Source: Hoylesella shahii DSM 15611 = JCM 12083
GTDB taxonomy: Bacteria; Bacteroidota; Bacteroidia; Bacteroidales; Bacteroidaceae
Reading direction: 5' to 3'
Length of the DNA: 64,000 nt
NCBI RefSeq assembly: GCF_000613445.1
Contig: NZ_BAIZ01000007.1
Location: forward strand, 41,298-105,297
Part shown: positions 46,426 to 57,825 of the stretch, piece by piece
Layout of the letters: each line of letters begins with the position of its first letter
Position numbering within the stretch: the stretch's first letter is position 1
The notes under the pieces: model-generated
Told to the model about the DNA's origin: nothing
Databases searched by the model: none
What the model saw: the letters and a program-made list of their open reading frames with translations, nothing else
Made by a program: the position numbers and the translations under genes

Positions 46426-48587
46426 GCAAGTTCGACTCCCCAAAAATAATGCCGCGCTACACTTTCATCACTATATTGATGACTTTGGTGGCCGTTGCGG
46501 TGATTGGCAAGACATTATATATAATGACTGCCAAGCGCGATTATTGGATGGCGGTGGCCGACAGACAAAAGAAAGACAGCGTGAGTGTTAAGCCTATGCG
46601 CGGAAATATCTTAAGCTGCGATGAACAACTGATGGCTTCTACCTTGCCCGAATATAAGCTCTACATGGACTTTAACGCCTTGTACGAGGCTAAAAACGAT
46701 TCGCTTTGGACGGCCAAACTCGACTCTATCTGCAACGGACTGCACAATATCTTCCCCGAAAAGTCGGCTGCAAGCTTTAGAAGGCACCTCGAAGAGGGAC
46801 GCAATAAGTTGAGCCGACATTGGTTATTGTGGGACAAACGTGTTGACTACAACACTTTTACCGAGGTTCGCGCGCTTCCTGTCTTCAGGCTACCCAAGTT
46901 TAAAAGCGGATTTCATACCGAGGAATACAATGCCCGACAACGCCCCTATGGGTCGCTAGCAGGCCGAACCGTGGGCGATATGTATGGTGCCAAAGACACA
47001 GCTCGCTTTGGTTTGGAACTATCATACGACTCTATTCTGCGCGGTTCTAACGGTATTATTCACCGTCGCAAGGTGCTAAACAAGTTCCTCGACATCATGG
47101 ACACCCCACCTATTGACGGTGCCGACATCGTTACAACCATCGACGTGAACATGCAAGACCTAGCAGAGAGGTCGCTACTCGACGAGATGAAGGAGATTAA
47201 TGCCCATGTGGGCGTGGTGTTGGTGATGGAAGTGGCAACAGGAGATGTTAAGGCTATTGTTAACATGGAACGCTGTTCGGACGGACAATATCGCGAAGTG
47301 AAGAACCATGCAGTAAGCGACTTGCTTGAGCCAGGCTCGGTTTTCAAAGTTGCAAGCATCATGACTGCCATAGACGATGGCGTGGTTGACACAGCATATA
47401 AGGTGAATACGGGTGGCGGAACATGGCCCATGTATGGACGAGAGATGCGCGACCACAACTGGCGACGTGGTGGTTATGGCGTGCTTTCGGTGTCGCGCTC
47501 GCTCGAAGTGAGTTCAAACATCGGCATTAGTCGCGTAATCGACCAGTATTATCACAACAATCCAGAGAAGTTTGTTCGTGGCATTTATCGCCTAGGACTG
47601 GCTTTGGACTTCCAAATACCCCTCGTTGGCTCGTCGCCAGCCAAAATTCGCATGCCCAAGAAAGCGCCTAACGGACAATGGCTCAACTGGAGCAACACGG
47701 CTTTGCCGTGGATGAGCATCGGCTACGAAACACAGGTGCCTCCCATCTCTATGCTGGCCTACTACAATGCCATTGCCAACAACGGCAAGATGATGCGACC
47801 TAGGTTTGTGAAAAAGGTGATGAAAGAGGGAGTTACCATTATGGAGTTCCCGCCCGAAGTAATGAAAGGCTACGAACAAATTGCTAAACCCCGTACCATT
47901 AAGCTCATGCAAGACGTGCTGCGCAAGGTGGTGAGCCAGGGTTTGGCTAAAAAAGCAGGCTCAGACCTCTTTCAAGTGGCAGGAAAAACAGGCACTGCAC
48001 AGATGTCTAAGGGAGCAGCTGGATACAAAAGTGGAAGCGTGGACTATCTTTTGAGCTTCGCTGGCTACTTCCCTGCCGATGCTCCACGATACAGTTGCAT
48101 TGTTTGCATACAGAAAACAGGTATCCCCGCTTCGGGCGGACAAATGTGCGGACCCGTTTTTCGCAACATCGCCGAAGGCATTATGGCTAAAGACATCAAA
48201 CTGGATGTACGCGATGCCAAAGACACATCGTCCGTGTTGTGTCCCGATGTAAAAGCAGGTAACGTGCTAGCAGCCGACTATGTGCTGTCGCATTTGGGCA
48301 TTAAAACCTTCGCCGACTGGTCGGCCAACAACGTTAAAGGCTCAAGCTTATGGGGACACGCCACCATTAAAGATGGAAAGGCTGTGGCATTGAGAAGAAC
48401 AAAGCAATATGCACGCTCGCAAATGCCCGATGTGCACGGCATGGGAGCACGCGATGCCGTGTATCTCATCGAAAGCCGAGGCGTGAAAGTGAGGGTTGTG
48501 GGCCGAGGACGAGTGGTGAAACAAAGCATCGAACCAGGCACTGCAGTGAAACTGGGCATGCATTGCGAACTGATATTGGAAAGTTAA
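46422..48587 (+). CDS. ftsI: Division-specific PBP (FtsI/PBP3-like) with PASTA domain
   Basis: 721 residues. Short cytoplasmic start, one membrane helix (~14-34: [21 protein letters not shown]), PBP dimerisation domain, then the transpeptidase domain: SVFK (active-site Ser in [10 protein letters not shown]), SSN (EVSSNIG) and KTGT (AGKTGTAQM). A C-terminal PASTA domain ([27 protein letters not shown]) ends the protein. It cross-links septal peptidoglycan in the divisome with FtsW. Confidence 0.95.
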   Translation: MSKFDSPKIMPRYTFITILMTLVAVAVIGKTLYIMTAKRDYWMAVADRQKKDSVSVKPMRGNILSCDEQLMASTLPEYKLYMDFNALYEAKNDSLWTAKLDSICNGLHNIFPEKSAASFRRHLEEGRNKLSRHWLLWDKRVDYNTFTEVRALPVFRLPKFKSGFHTEEYNARQRPYGSLAGRTVGDMYGAKDTARFGLELSYDSILRGSNGIIHRRKVLNKFLDIMDTPPIDGADIVTTIDVNMQDLAERSLLDEMKEINAHVGVVLVMEVATGDVKAIVNMERCSDGQYREVKNHAVSDLLEPGSVFKVASIMTAIDDGVVDTAYKVNTGGGTWPMYGREMRDHNWRRGGYGVLSVSRSLEVSSNIGISRVIDQYYHNNPEKFVRGIYRLGLALDFQIPLVGSSPAKIRMPKKAPNGQWLNWSNTALPWMSIGYETQVPPISMLAYYNAIANNGKMMRPRFVKKVMKEGVTIMEFPPEVMKGYEQIAKPRTIKLMQDVLRKVVSQGLAKKAGSDLFQVAGKTGTAQMSKGAAGYKSGSVDYLLSFAGYFPADAPRYSCIVCIQKTGIPASGGQMCGPVFRNIAEGIMAKDIKLDVRDAKDTSSVLCPDVKAGNVLAADYVLSHLGIKTFADWSANNVKGSSLWGHATIKDGKAVALRRTKQYARSQMPDVHGMGARDAVYLIESRGVKVRVVGRGRVVKQSIEPGTAVKLGMHCELILES

Positions 48588-48670
48588 AACAACAAATATT
48601 GCCACAGGGAGGAACGCGACACACAAGCGGTGCGCATTCCGTTCGGTGGTTGAAACAAAATAAAACAACA

Positions 48671-50119
48671 ATGACACTTAGCTGTATTTTAAAAAACGTG
48701 AAGCCACTGAACGTGATTGGAAACGCCGAAGTGGAGATTAAGGGCGTTGACATCGACTCGCGAAAGGTGGCAGAGGGCCATCTCTTCGTGGCCATCAAGG
48801 GCACACAGGTAGACGGACACACGTTTATCGACAAGGCTGTGGCGCAAGGTGCAAGCGCAGTGCTGTGCGAAACACTGCCCACAGAGATGCCACAAGGCGT
48901 TACGTTCGTGCAGGTGGAAAGCACAGAAGATGCTGTTGGCCCCGTGGCTACGATGTTCTACGGAGAGCCTTCTAAACACTTAAAACTGGTGGGCGTTACG
49001 GGTACGAACGGAAAAACCACCATCGCCACCTTGTTATATGATATGTTTAGGAAGTTCGGACATCGTTGCGGACTGCTTTCTACAGTGTGTAACTACATCG
49101 AAGACGAGGCAGTTCCCGCCGACCACACCACTCCCGACCCCATTGCACTCAACGCTTTGCTGCACCGAATGGTGCAAGCGGGATGCGAATATGTATTTAT
49201 GGAGTGTAGTTCGCATGCCATTGCACAGAAACGTATTGGGGGGTTGACCTTTGCAGGAGGTGTGTTCTCTAACCTTACACGCGACCATCTAGACTATCAT
49301 AAGACGTTCGAGAACTATCGAAATGCTAAAAAAGTCTTCTTCGACATGTTGCCTAAGCAGGCTTTCGCACTCACCAACGCCGACGATAAAAACGGAATGG
49401 TGATGGTGCAGAACACTCGCGCCACTGTGAAAACCTACTCCACACGTAGCATGGCCGACTTTAAGGCAAAGATTTTAGAATGCCATTTCGAAGGTATGTA
49501 CCTCGAAATAAACGGTGCCGAGGTGGGCGTGCAATTCATTGGCAAGTTTAATGTAAGCAACTTACTGGCTGTCTTTGGCACAGCTGTAATGCTGGGCAAG
49601 CGTCCAGAAGATATTTTAGTGGTGATGAGCACATTACATAGCGTGAACGGCAGACTTCAACCGTTGCATTCGCCCCAAGGTTACACGGCTATTGTTGACT
49701 ACGCGCACACGCCAGACGCACTAGAAAATGTGCTTAATGCCATTCACGAGGTGCTTAATGGCAAGGGACAGGTTATCACTGTGTGCGGTGCTGGTGGAAA
49801 TAGAGACAAAGGCAAACGGCCACTAATGGCTATAGAGGCAGTGAAACAAAGCGATCGCGTGATTATCACCAGCGACAATCCTCGCTTTGAAGAGCCTCAA
49901 GCCATTATCGACGACATGCTTGCTGGCCTGAATGCCCAACAAATGAAAAAGGTGGTGTCTATCGTTGACCGCCGCGAAGCTATACGCACAGCCTGTATGA
50001 TGGCTCAAAAAGGCGACGTGGTGCTCATTGCAGGTAAGGGACACGAAGACTATCAAGAGATTAAAGGCGTTAAACATCACTTCGACGACAAAGAGGTGGT
50101 GAAGGAGAACTTTGAATAA
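48671..50119 (+). CDS. murE: MurE, UDP-MurNAc-L-Ala-D-Glu:meso-DAP ligase
   Basis: 482 residues from ATG 48671 ([13 protein letters not shown]); an earlier in-frame start at 48563 would overlap the PBP gene and add foreign sequence. P-loop [39 protein letters not shown], and the DAP-specificity motif SDNPRFEEP, so the stem peptide carries meso-DAP, not Lys. Followed by a 209-nt repetitive gap before mraY. Confidence 0.97.
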   Translation: MTLSCILKNVKPLNVIGNAEVEIKGVDIDSRKVAEGHLFVAIKGTQVDGHTFIDKAVAQGASAVLCETLPTEMPQGVTFVQVESTEDAVGPVATMFYGEPSKHLKLVGVTGTNGKTTIATLLYDMFRKFGHRCGLLSTVCNYIEDEAVPADHTTPDPIALNALLHRMVQAGCEYVFMECSSHAIAQKRIGGLTFAGGVFSNLTRDHLDYHKTFENYRNAKKVFFDMLPKQAFALTNADDKNGMVMVQNTRATVKTYSTRSMADFKAKILECHFEGMYLEINGAEVGVQFIGKFNVSNLLAVFGTAVMLGKRPEDILVVMSTLHSVNGRLQPLHSPQGYTAIVDYAHTPDALENVLNAIHEVLNGKGQVITVCGAGGNRDKGKRPLMAIEAVKQSDRVIITSDNPRFEEPQAIIDDMLAGLNAQQMKKVVSIVDRREAIRTACMMAQKGDVVLIAGKGHEDYQEIKGVKHHFDDKEVVKENFE

Positions 50120-50149
50120 AGGTGCTTTGCTAGGCCTGATAGCTGGAGT

Positions 50150-50280
50150 GGCTACTTAAGGATTTCTTGGATATCTGATTTTACTAGGTGTTCTAGTTGT
50201 CTTAGACATCTTAAACATCCTAGGCATCTTAGACACTATAACCATCCTAGATGCACTAGATTATCAAGATTACCTGGTTA
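50150..50280. repeat. Degenerate repeat block between murE and mraY
   Basis: Loose repeats of CATCTTA-GACA and CATCCTAGG/CTAG units over ~130 bp. No ORF, terminator or promoter box is clear. Confidence 0.6.
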
Positions 50281-50328
50281 TTTTAGCCATTAACTCCACC
50301 CAATTTATAACTCTCATAAATTCAAAAC

Positions 50329-51598
50329 ATGTTATATTATCTCTTCCGCTTCTTAGAACAGTTCGGCATTTCGGGAGCACACATTTGGGATATATCTCGT
50401 TTAGGTCGCTGTTGGCCTTGATTTTCTCGCTCGTTATATCGGCATGGTTCGGCGAAAAGTTCATTAAATACCTCAAGCGAAAACAAATAACCGAGGTGCA
50501 ACGCGATGCAAGCATCGACCCCTTTGGTATAAATAAGATAGGTGTACCCAGTATGGGGGGCATCATCATCATCGTTGCCATCCTTATTCCCGTGCTCTTA
50601 CTGGGACGTTTGCGCAACATCTACCTCATACTCATGATTATAACCACCGTTTGGTTAGGTTTCTTGGGTGGCATGGACGACTTTATTAAAATCTTCCGCC
50701 ATAATAAAGAAGGACTGAAAGGTAAGTATAAGATTGTGGGACAGGTGGGAATAGGACTCATTGTGGGCCTTGTGCTCTGGGCTTCGCCCGATGTGAAGAT
50801 GAACGAAAACCTTGCTGTGCCACAGAAAGACAACACCGAAATGGTGGTGAAACATCGCACCGAGGCGCGCAAATCGCTAAAAACCACCATTCCCTTTGTT
50901 AAAGGTCACAACCTGGATTATTCTAGAGTGATGGCTTTTATGGGCAAATACAAAACGGCAGCAGGATGGATTCTCTTCGTGATAATGACCATCTTCGTGG
51001 TAACAGCTGTGAGCAACGGAGCCAATCTCAACGACGGCATGGACGGAATGTGTGCAGGCAACAGTGCTATCATCGGTGTGGTACTGGGCATCTTGGCCTA
51101 CGTTAGTTCGCACCTAGAATATGCGGCTTACCTCAACATCATGTACATCCCCGATTCGCAAGACTGGTGGTGTTCTTCTGTGCCTTTATTGGCGCGCTCA
51201 TTGGCTTCCTTTGGTACAACGCTTACCCCGCACAAGTGTTCATGGGCGATACGGGTTCGCTCACCATTGGTGGCATTATCGCCGTTGGAGCAATCATTAT
51301 CCACAAAGAATTACTACTGCCAATACTCTGTGGCATCTTCTTTGTAGAAAGCTTAAGCGTGATGTTACAGGTGTATTATTACAAATTGGGTAAACGCAAA
51401 GGCGTGAAACAACGCATTTTCAAACGCACACCCATACACGATAACTTCAGAACGCAAGACTCGCAGCTCGATCCTGAATGCCGATATGTGTTCAGAAAGC
51501 CTAAAGGAGCTGTGCACGAGTCGAAAATTACCATCAGATTTTGGATTATCACCATTATCTTGGCAGCCCTTACCATCATCACCTTGAAGATTAGGTAA
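50329..51598 (+). CDS. mraY: MraY, phospho-MurNAc-pentapeptide transferase (two -1 breaks)
   Basis: 423 residues if one base is restored near 50380 (ISGAH-x-LGYISFR) and one near 51163 ([14 protein letters not shown]). Ten-helix membrane enzyme: [39 protein letters not shown] (first Asp pair), [31 protein letters not shown] and RTPIHDNFR. Makes lipid I from UDP-MurNAc-pentapeptide and undecaprenyl phosphate. A long loop (~130-180) between helices is typical of Bacteroidetes. Confidence 0.94.
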
Positions 51599-51627
51599 CA
51601 AAAAACAATTAACGATATAGAGCAGAT

Positions 51628-52959
51628 ATGGACAGAATTGTGATATTAGGCGCAGCCGAAAGTGGCGTGGGAGCAGCCATCTTGGCCAAACAAAAGGGCT
51701 TCGACGTATTTGTTTCGGACATGGGTGCCATTAAAGATAAATATAAAACCCAACTAGACGCTCACGGCATTGCCTGGGAAGAAGGGCAACATACCGAGGA
51801 AAAAATCCTCAATGCTAAAGAAATCATTAAGAGCCCTGGCATCCCACGCGAGGCGCCTATGGTGCAAAAGGCCATGAAACACGGCATTGGCGTGGTGAGT
51901 GAGATTGAGTTCGCCGCCCGTTACACCAACGCAAAGATGGTGTGCATCACGGGTAGCAACGGCAAAACAACAACAACTTCGCTCATCTACCACATCTTTA
52001 AAACGGCTGGATACAACGTAGGACTGGGTGGAAACATCGGACGAAGCTTGGCTTTGCAAGTGGCCGAAGGCGCACACGATTGGTATGTCATCGAATTGAG
52101 CAGCTTCCAACTTGAAGATATGTTCCAATTTAAAGCGCACATCGCCGTGTTGCTCAATATCACACCCGACCACCTCGACCGCTATAACTATCAGATGCAG
52201 GGCTATGTGGATGCAAAAATGCGCATCTTGCAAAACCTTACACCACAAGACTACTTTATCTACTGGGTCGACGACCCCGTGGTGAAGCCCGAATTGCAAA
52301 AGTATAACGTGCCTGCTAAGGTGTTTGCCTTTGCCGAACATCCTGAAACAGGCGCTGAAGCATACGTAGAGAATGGCGTTATTAAACTGCCCGAATCGCT
52401 CAATTTCAATATGCCACAAGCACAATTGAGCCTTCCAGGCAAACACAATCTCTATAACTCGCTTGCTGCCGCCTTGGCTGCGCGCGCTGCAGGCATACCC
52501 CAAAACGTGGTGCAACAAGGACTAAGCGACTTCCCTGGTGTGGAACACCGCATGGAACGCGTAGCCACCATGCACGGTGTGAACTATATCAACGACTCTA
52601 AAGCCACCAATGTAGACGCTTGTCGCTATGCACTCGAGGCCATGACCACCCCAACAGTTCTCATTATTGGCGGTAAAGACAAAGGCAACGACTACGAACC
52701 CATCAAGCAATTGGTGAAAGAGAAATGTGCTGCGCTGGTGTATCTGGGTGCCGACAACACTAAACTACATCAGAACTTTGACCACCTGGGCCTGCCTGTA
52801 GCCGACACCAACAGCATGAAACAATGCGTTGAAGCCTGCGCCAACATGGCAAAAGAAGGCTACACCGTGCTGCTCAGCCCCTGTTGTGCAAGCTTCGACC
52901 TCTTCAAAAATATGGAAGACCGAGGCGAACAATTCAAAACCCTGGTACGAAATCTATAA
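51628..52959 (+). CDS. murD: MurD, UDP-MurNAc-L-Ala:D-Glu ligase
   Basis: 443 residues, intact. ILGAAESGVGAAILA (nucleotide-binding N-domain), KSPGIPREAPMV, P-loop CITGSNGKTTTTSLIYH, GNIGRSL, ELSSFQLEDM, NDSKATNVDAC and SPCCASFDLFKNMEDRG. Adds D-Glu to UDP-MurNAc-L-Ala. 29 nt after mraY and 13 nt before ftsW. Confidence 0.97.
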   Translation: MDRIVILGAAESGVGAAILAKQKGFDVFVSDMGAIKDKYKTQLDAHGIAWEEGQHTEEKILNAKEIIKSPGIPREAPMVQKAMKHGIGVVSEIEFAARYTNAKMVCITGSNGKTTTTSLIYHIFKTAGYNVGLGGNIGRSLALQVAEGAHDWYVIELSSFQLEDMFQFKAHIAVLLNITPDHLDRYNYQMQGYVDAKMRILQNLTPQDYFIYWVDDPVVKPELQKYNVPAKVFAFAEHPETGAEAYVENGVIKLPESLNFNMPQAQLSLPGKHNLYNSLAAALAARAAGIPQNVVQQGLSDFPGVEHRMERVATMHGVNYINDSKATNVDACRYALEAMTTPTVLIIGGKDKGNDYEPIKQLVKEKCAALVYLGADNTKLHQNFDHLGLPVADTNSMKQCVEACANMAKEGYTVLLSPCCASFDLFKNMEDRGEQFKTLVRNL

Positions 52960-52972
52960 CCACACATCGTAA

Positions 52973-54238
52973 ATGGCAATCAACAAAACGTTAGGCAACC
53001 TCTTTAAAGGCGATAAGGTAATATGGATGGTGTTCTTCTTCCTATGCCTCATCAGCGCCATTGAGGTGTTCTCGGCTTCTTCCTCCCTCACCTATAAGGG
53101 CGGAAGTTACCTTGCGCCCATCGTCAAACACTTGGGAATTCTCTTCCTGGGCATTGTCTTCATGGTGTTCACGGTTAACATTCCCTGCCGATACTTCAAA
53201 GTTTTGACGCCCATCTTGATGCTGATATCCAGCCTAACATTGGCTTGGGTGTCCTTAGCTGGCCCCACTACCAACGGCGCACAACGATGGATTAGCTTGC
53301 TAGGCCTACAGTTTCAGCCGTCAGAACTGGGAAAGGGAACCTTGGTTTTAGCCGTGGCACAGATATTAAGTGCCACACAAACCGGAAACGGTGCCGACAA
53401 AAAGGCATTGAAAATCATTGCCATTGCCAGTGCCTTTATCGTGCCGTTCATCTTCATTGAAAACCTCTCTACCGCCGTTCTGCTGTGCGTGGTGGTTTAT
53501 ATGATGATGATTTTGGGCCGAGTGCCCGTTGCACAACTAGGCAAAATACTAGGCGTAGTGGTGGTGCTCGCAGGCTCACTCTTGGCCTTTGTGCTGATAT
53601 TCGGACACACAAAACCCACCAACACACAAGAACAAGGCTTTACCGAAACCGTAACCGAAGAGAAAACAGACAAGAGTTCCTTTGCAAAAATATTCCACCG
53701 AGCCGACACATGGAAGTCGCGTATATTCAAATTCGTAAAGCACGAAGAGGTTCCACCCGAGAAATTCGACCTAGATAAAGACGCACAAGTGGGCCATGCC
53801 AACATCGCCATCGCCTCGTCTAACATCATTGGGCAAGGACCGGGCAACTCCGTGCAGCGAGATTTCCTCTCGCAAGCCTTCTCCGACTTCATCTATGCAG
53901 TGATAATCGAAGAGATGGGCATCTTCGGTGCCATCTTCGTTGCACTACTTTATGTGGTGCTGCTCTTCCGAACGGGCAAGATAGCTAAGCGTTGCGAAAA
54001 CAATTTCCCGCCATTCTTGGCCATGGGCTTAGCCCTTCTGCTCGTCACACAAGCCTTGTTTAATATGTGCGTGGCCGTTGGTTTGGTGCCCGTAACAGGA
54101 CAACCGTTGCCCCTCATCAGCAAAGGCGGAACATCAACCATCATCAATTGCATCTTCATAGGTGCAATAATAAGTGTGAGCCGAACAGCAAAGAAAGCTG
54201 AAAATGTGGCAAAAAGTGGTGAGACAGAAAAAAAATGA
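52973..54238 (+). CDS. ftsW: FtsW, septal peptidoglycan polymerase (SEDS)
   Basis: 421 residues, about ten membrane helices. SEDS signatures: GAQRWISLLGLQFQPSELGKGTLV, GQGPGNSVQRDFLSQAFSDFIYAVIIEEMG, and GLVPVTGQPLPLISKGGTS. The loop at ~215-270 is enlarged and charged. Polymerises lipid II with the division PBP encoded two genes before murE-mraY. Confidence 0.96.
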   Translation: MAINKTLGNLFKGDKVIWMVFFFLCLISAIEVFSASSSLTYKGGSYLAPIVKHLGILFLGIVFMVFTVNIPCRYFKVLTPILMLISSLTLAWVSLAGPTTNGAQRWISLLGLQFQPSELGKGTLVLAVAQILSATQTGNGADKKALKIIAIASAFIVPFIFIENLSTAVLLCVVVYMMMILGRVPVAQLGKILGVVVVLAGSLLAFVLIFGHTKPTNTQEQGFTETVTEEKTDKSSFAKIFHRADTWKSRIFKFVKHEEVPPEKFDLDKDAQVGHANIAIASSNIIGQGPGNSVQRDFLSQAFSDFIYAVIIEEMGIFGAIFVALLYVVLLFRTGKIAKRCENNFPPFLAMGLALLLVTQALFNMCVAVGLVPVTGQPLPLISKGGTSTIINCIFIGAIISVSRTAKKAENVAKSGETEKK

Positions 54239-54239
54239 G

Positions 54240-54247
54240 TACTTTTG
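54240..54247 (+). promoter_or_regulatory. Possible internal promoter before murG
   Basis: TACTTTTG lies at the ftsW stop, 175 nt before murG. It fits TAnnTTTG, but no -33 element is clear. Confidence 0.35.
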
Positions 54248-54422
54248 CAGTAAGAAGCGAGCACTAAATGGCAAGCCTCCTTGCGGGGGTTTGTAATATA
54301 GGCTCGCACTATATGCAGAATCAGGGAGGGAGAAAACCAAGTGAAGACTCGGAACAAGGGTGCAAACCAACAGCTAAAGCATAACAACTTGTACACCCCA
54401 CACCAATTCTAACAAACAAAGA

Positions 54423-55549
54423 ATGGAACATAATTTGAGAATAATTATCAGCGGCGGCGGAACGGGAGGACATATTTTCCCAGCCGTGGCCATTGCCAAC
54501 GCCTTAAAAGCTAAACGCCCCGACACAGAAATACTGTTCGTCGGAGCGCTTGGAAGGATGGAGATGCAGCGTGTTCCTGCTGCTGGATACAACATCAAGG
54601 GATTACCAATCTGCGGATTTAACCGAAAAAACCTGCTAAAAAACTTCGCTGTGCTGTTCAAACTCTGGAAGAGTCAACGCATAGCCAAGAAGATTATCAA
54701 GGATTTTAAACCTATGGTAGCCGTCGGCGTAGGCGGTTATGCCAGCGGACCCACACTCAACCAATGTGCTTCGATGGGTATACCATGCCTCATCCAAGAG
54801 CAAAACTCCTATGCTGGCGTAACAAATAAGCTGCTAGCTAAGAAGGCTAGCAAGATTTGCGTGGCCTACGAGGGCATGGAACGCTTCTTCCCTAAAGACA
54901 AAATCGTGCTGACTGGCAACCCCGTTCGCCAACAATTGCTCGATACCCAGCTCACTAAAGCCGAGGCTTTGCGCACCTTTGGCCTAGAACCATCTAAAAA
55001 AACCATCCTCATCGTGGGCGGAAGCTTGGGCGCACGAACCATCAACGACAGCGTTATGGCGCATCTCGACGAACTGCAAAACAGCGGCGTGCAGGTGATT
55101 TGGCAAACAGGGAAAAACTATTTCGAAAACATTAAACAACAGTTGGCCGAAAAATCGCCCATGCCTGCACTCAAACCCACCGACTTTATTGCGACATGGG
55201 AGCTGCATATCGCGCAGCCGACCTCGTGATTAGTCGGGCTGGAGCTAGCAGCATATCCGAATTTTGCCTCATTGGCAAACCCGTAATACTGGTGCCTAGC
55301 CCCAATGTGGCCGAAGACCACCAAACAAAAAACGCCATGGCCTTGGTGAATAGGCAAGCAGCGCAATTTGTTAGCGATGCCGAAGCCCCACAAAAACTCA
55401 TCCCCTTGGCACTCTCTACAGTTAAAGACGACCAAATTCTGGGCCAGTTAAGCCACAATATCAAGCTTATGGCACTAAGAAACTCGGCCGAGACAATTGC
55501 CAACGAAGTATTTGCTCTTGCCGAAAAGCAAGCAAACAAAAAACGTTGA
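54423..55549 (+). CDS. murG: MurG, lipid II-forming GlcNAc transferase (one -1 break)
   Basis: 375 residues if one base is restored near 55190 (PTDFIA-DMGAAYRAADLVISRAG). GT-B fold: ISGGGTGGHIFPAVAIA (Gly loop), GVGGYASGPTL, QEQNSYAGVTNKLLAKKA, TGNPVR, GGSLGAR and SRAGASSISE, which straddles the donor site. Transfers GlcNAc to lipid I at the inner membrane face. The break is most likely a sequence error, since murG is essential. Confidence 0.94.
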
Positions 55550-55595
55550 CTACACGAACCAGCAGCCGCACGTTCGCAATAATTACGACATCATT

Positions 55596-56978
55596 ATGGA
55601 TATAAAAAATATTAAAGCAGTATATTTCATCGGAGCTGGTGGCATTGGCATGAGCGCCATCGCCCGTTACTTCATCAAAAAGGGATATGTGGTGGCTGGT
55701 TACGACAAAACTCCTACCCCACTCACCCAGCAGTTGGAGAAAGAGGGCATGCTCCTTCACTACGAAGAAGACGTGAAAGAGATACCGCAGGCCTGCAAAA
55801 ACCCCAAATCGTGCCTCGTGGTCTATACACCAGCCATACCGAGCGACCACCAAGAGCTGGTTTTCTTCCAACAAAACGGCTTCGAAATACAAAAGCGCGC
55901 TCAGCTGCTGGGTACACTAACCCAGTCGCTTAAGGGTCTTTGCTTTGCTGGAACGCATGGCAAAACCACCACTTCTTGCATGTGTGCGCACATCATGCAC
56001 CAAAGTCATCCCGACTGTAATGCATTCTTGGGCGGCATTTCCAAAAACTATGGCACCAACTACATCCTCAGTTCGCAAAGCGAGTTTGTGGTTATCGAGG
56101 CCGACGAGTTCGACCGTTCGTTCCACTGGTTGCACCCCTGGATGAGCGTTATCACCTCTACCGACCCCGACCACCTCGACATCTACGGCACCGAAGAGGC
56201 CTATATGGAAAGCTTCCAACACTACACCACCTTGATACAAGAGGGAGGCGCACTCATTATCAAAAAGGGATTGGCACTTAAACCCCAGGTTAAACCCAGC
56301 GTAAAAGTGTACGAATATGCTCTCGATGAAGGCGATTTCCATGCCGAAAACGTGAAAATAGACAACGGAAACATCACCTTCGACTTCATCTCGCCCGTAG
56401 CCAACGTGCCCAACGTGTCGCTCGGACATCCTGTGCCCATCAATATCGAAAACGCTGTTGCGGCTATGGCCATGGCTCAACTCAATGGATGCAACGCCGA
56501 AGAACTGCGTTACGGCATCAAAACCTATCATGGTGTCGACCGCCGATTCGATTTTAAGATTAAAACTCCACAACTGGTGTTCCTTAGCGATTATGCTCAC
56601 CATCCTCAAGAAATCCTGCAAAGCGTACGAAGCATTCGCCAACTGTACAAAGACAGAAAGATTACGGCTGTGTTTCAACCCCATCTCTACACACGCACAC
56701 GCGATTTCTATAAGGAGTTTGCCCAAGCATTGAGCCTTCTCGATGAGGTTATACTCTGCGATATCTATCCCGCACGCGAACTTCCCATACCTGGCGTAAC
56801 CAGTAAACTGATTTACGACAACCTCGCCGATGGTGTTGAGAAGCTCATGATATCGAAAGAGCAGGTGCTTAAACTGGCCGAAGACCGCTCGTTCGATGTG
56901 CTGGTGTTCCTCGGAGCAGGCGACCTAGATAGCTATGCGCCACAGGTGGCTAAAATTTTAGAACAAAAAGCAAAATAA
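55596..56978 (+). CDS. murC: MurC, UDP-MurNAc:L-Ala ligase
   Basis: 460 residues from ATG 55596 (MDIKNIKAVYFIGAGGIGMSA); an upstream in-frame start at 55497 lies inside murG and is rejected. FIGAGGIGMSAIA, P-loop CFAGTHGKTTTSCM, EADEFDRSFHWL, DYAHHPQEI, FQPHLYTRT. First Mur ligase step; 46 nt after murG. Confidence 0.97.
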   Translation: MDIKNIKAVYFIGAGGIGMSAIARYFIKKGYVVAGYDKTPTPLTQQLEKEGMLLHYEEDVKEIPQACKNPKSCLVVYTPAIPSDHQELVFFQQNGFEIQKRAQLLGTLTQSLKGLCFAGTHGKTTTSCMCAHIMHQSHPDCNAFLGGISKNYGTNYILSSQSEFVVIEADEFDRSFHWLHPWMSVITSTDPDHLDIYGTEEAYMESFQHYTTLIQEGGALIIKKGLALKPQVKPSVKVYEYALDEGDFHAENVKIDNGNITFDFISPVANVPNVSLGHPVPINIENAVAAMAMAQLNGCNAEELRYGIKTYHGVDRRFDFKIKTPQLVFLSDYAHHPQEILQSVRSIRQLYKDRKITAVFQPHLYTRTRDFYKEFAQALSLLDEVILCDIYPARELPIPGVTSKLIYDNLADGVEKLMISKEQVLKLAEDRSFDVLVFLGAGDLDSYAPQVAKILEQKAK

Positions 56979-57004
56979 AAGCATTCCACGCTAGGCACTG
57001 ACGT

Positions 57005-57814
57005 ATGAAAGTGAATTGGAAAAAAACTGTAACCATGGTGGTAGACGTGCTCTTAGCCGTGTACCTCGTGCTGGCGTTCACGGCCTTTAATAAGCCCGAC
57101 GCCAAGGCTGCCATGTGCCAAAAAGTGCAGATTGACATCCAAGACGAAAACACCAACGGATTTATTTCTGCTGCCGACATACGCGCCCGACTGGATGCTA
57201 ACCAGCTCTATCCCCTTAACAAGCCCATGATGGGCGTGCAAGGAAGGCTCATTGAAGAGACCTTAAAACGCAGTCCGTTCGTAAAAACGGTTGATTGCTA
57301 TAAAACACAAGACGGCTGTGTGAACATCAATGTTACACAACGCATGCCCATTGTGAGAATAAAAGCAGCCAATGGCGACGATTATTACCTGGACGACAAC
57401 AATCAGGTGATGCCCAATTCGCACTACTCGGCCGACCTTATCATCGCAACAGGCCACATCTCGAAGGCCTTCGCGCAAAACTATATCGCACCATTGGCCA
57501 AACTGCTAATGGGAAACGAACTGTGGGAAAACCAAGTGGAACAAATCAATGTGCTACCCGATAAGGGCGTGGAAATCGTTCCACGAGTGGGTCAACATGT
57601 GGTAATGCTAGGCTATCTGCCACAAGTGGCCAACAATAAAGAACGCTATGAGCGAATAGCAAGCTTCGTTGAGACTAAACTTAACAGGCTCGAAAAATTT
57701 TATAAGTATGGTCTCTCGCAGGTGGGATGGAACAAGTACAGCTACATCAACCTCGAGTTCGACAACCAGATTATCTGTAAAAAGAAGAAAGAAAACAAGA
57801 ATAAACCCGAATAG
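57005..57814 (+). CDS. ftsQ: FtsQ-like divisome protein
   Basis: 269 residues. One N-terminal membrane helix (~8-28: TVTMVVDVLLAVYLVLAF), then a periplasmic POTRA-like/FtsQ part (LIEETLKRSPFVKTVDCYKTQDGCVNINVTQRMPIVRIKAANGDDYYLDDNNQVM). Sequence is weakly conserved, but size, topology and position before ftsA are those of FtsQ, which recruits FtsL/FtsB-like partners and the septal synthase. Confidence 0.9.
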   Translation: MKVNWKKTVTMVVDVLLAVYLVLAFTAFNKPDAKAAMCQKVQIDIQDENTNGFISAADIRARLDANQLYPLNKPMMGVQGRLIEETLKRSPFVKTVDCYKTQDGCVNINVTQRMPIVRIKAANGDDYYLDDNNQVMPNSHYSADLIIATGHISKAFAQNYIAPLAKLLMGNELWENQVEQINVLPDKGVEIVPRVGQHVVMLGYLPQVANNKERYERIASFVETKLNRLEKFYKYGLSQVGWNKYSYINLEFDNQIICKKKKENKNKPE

Positions 57815-57825
57815 ACATAAGTGTT

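Noticed and set aside
55917..56726. 269-codon open frame opposite murC
   Set aside because: Antisense shadow; murC on the plus strand is intact with all motifs.
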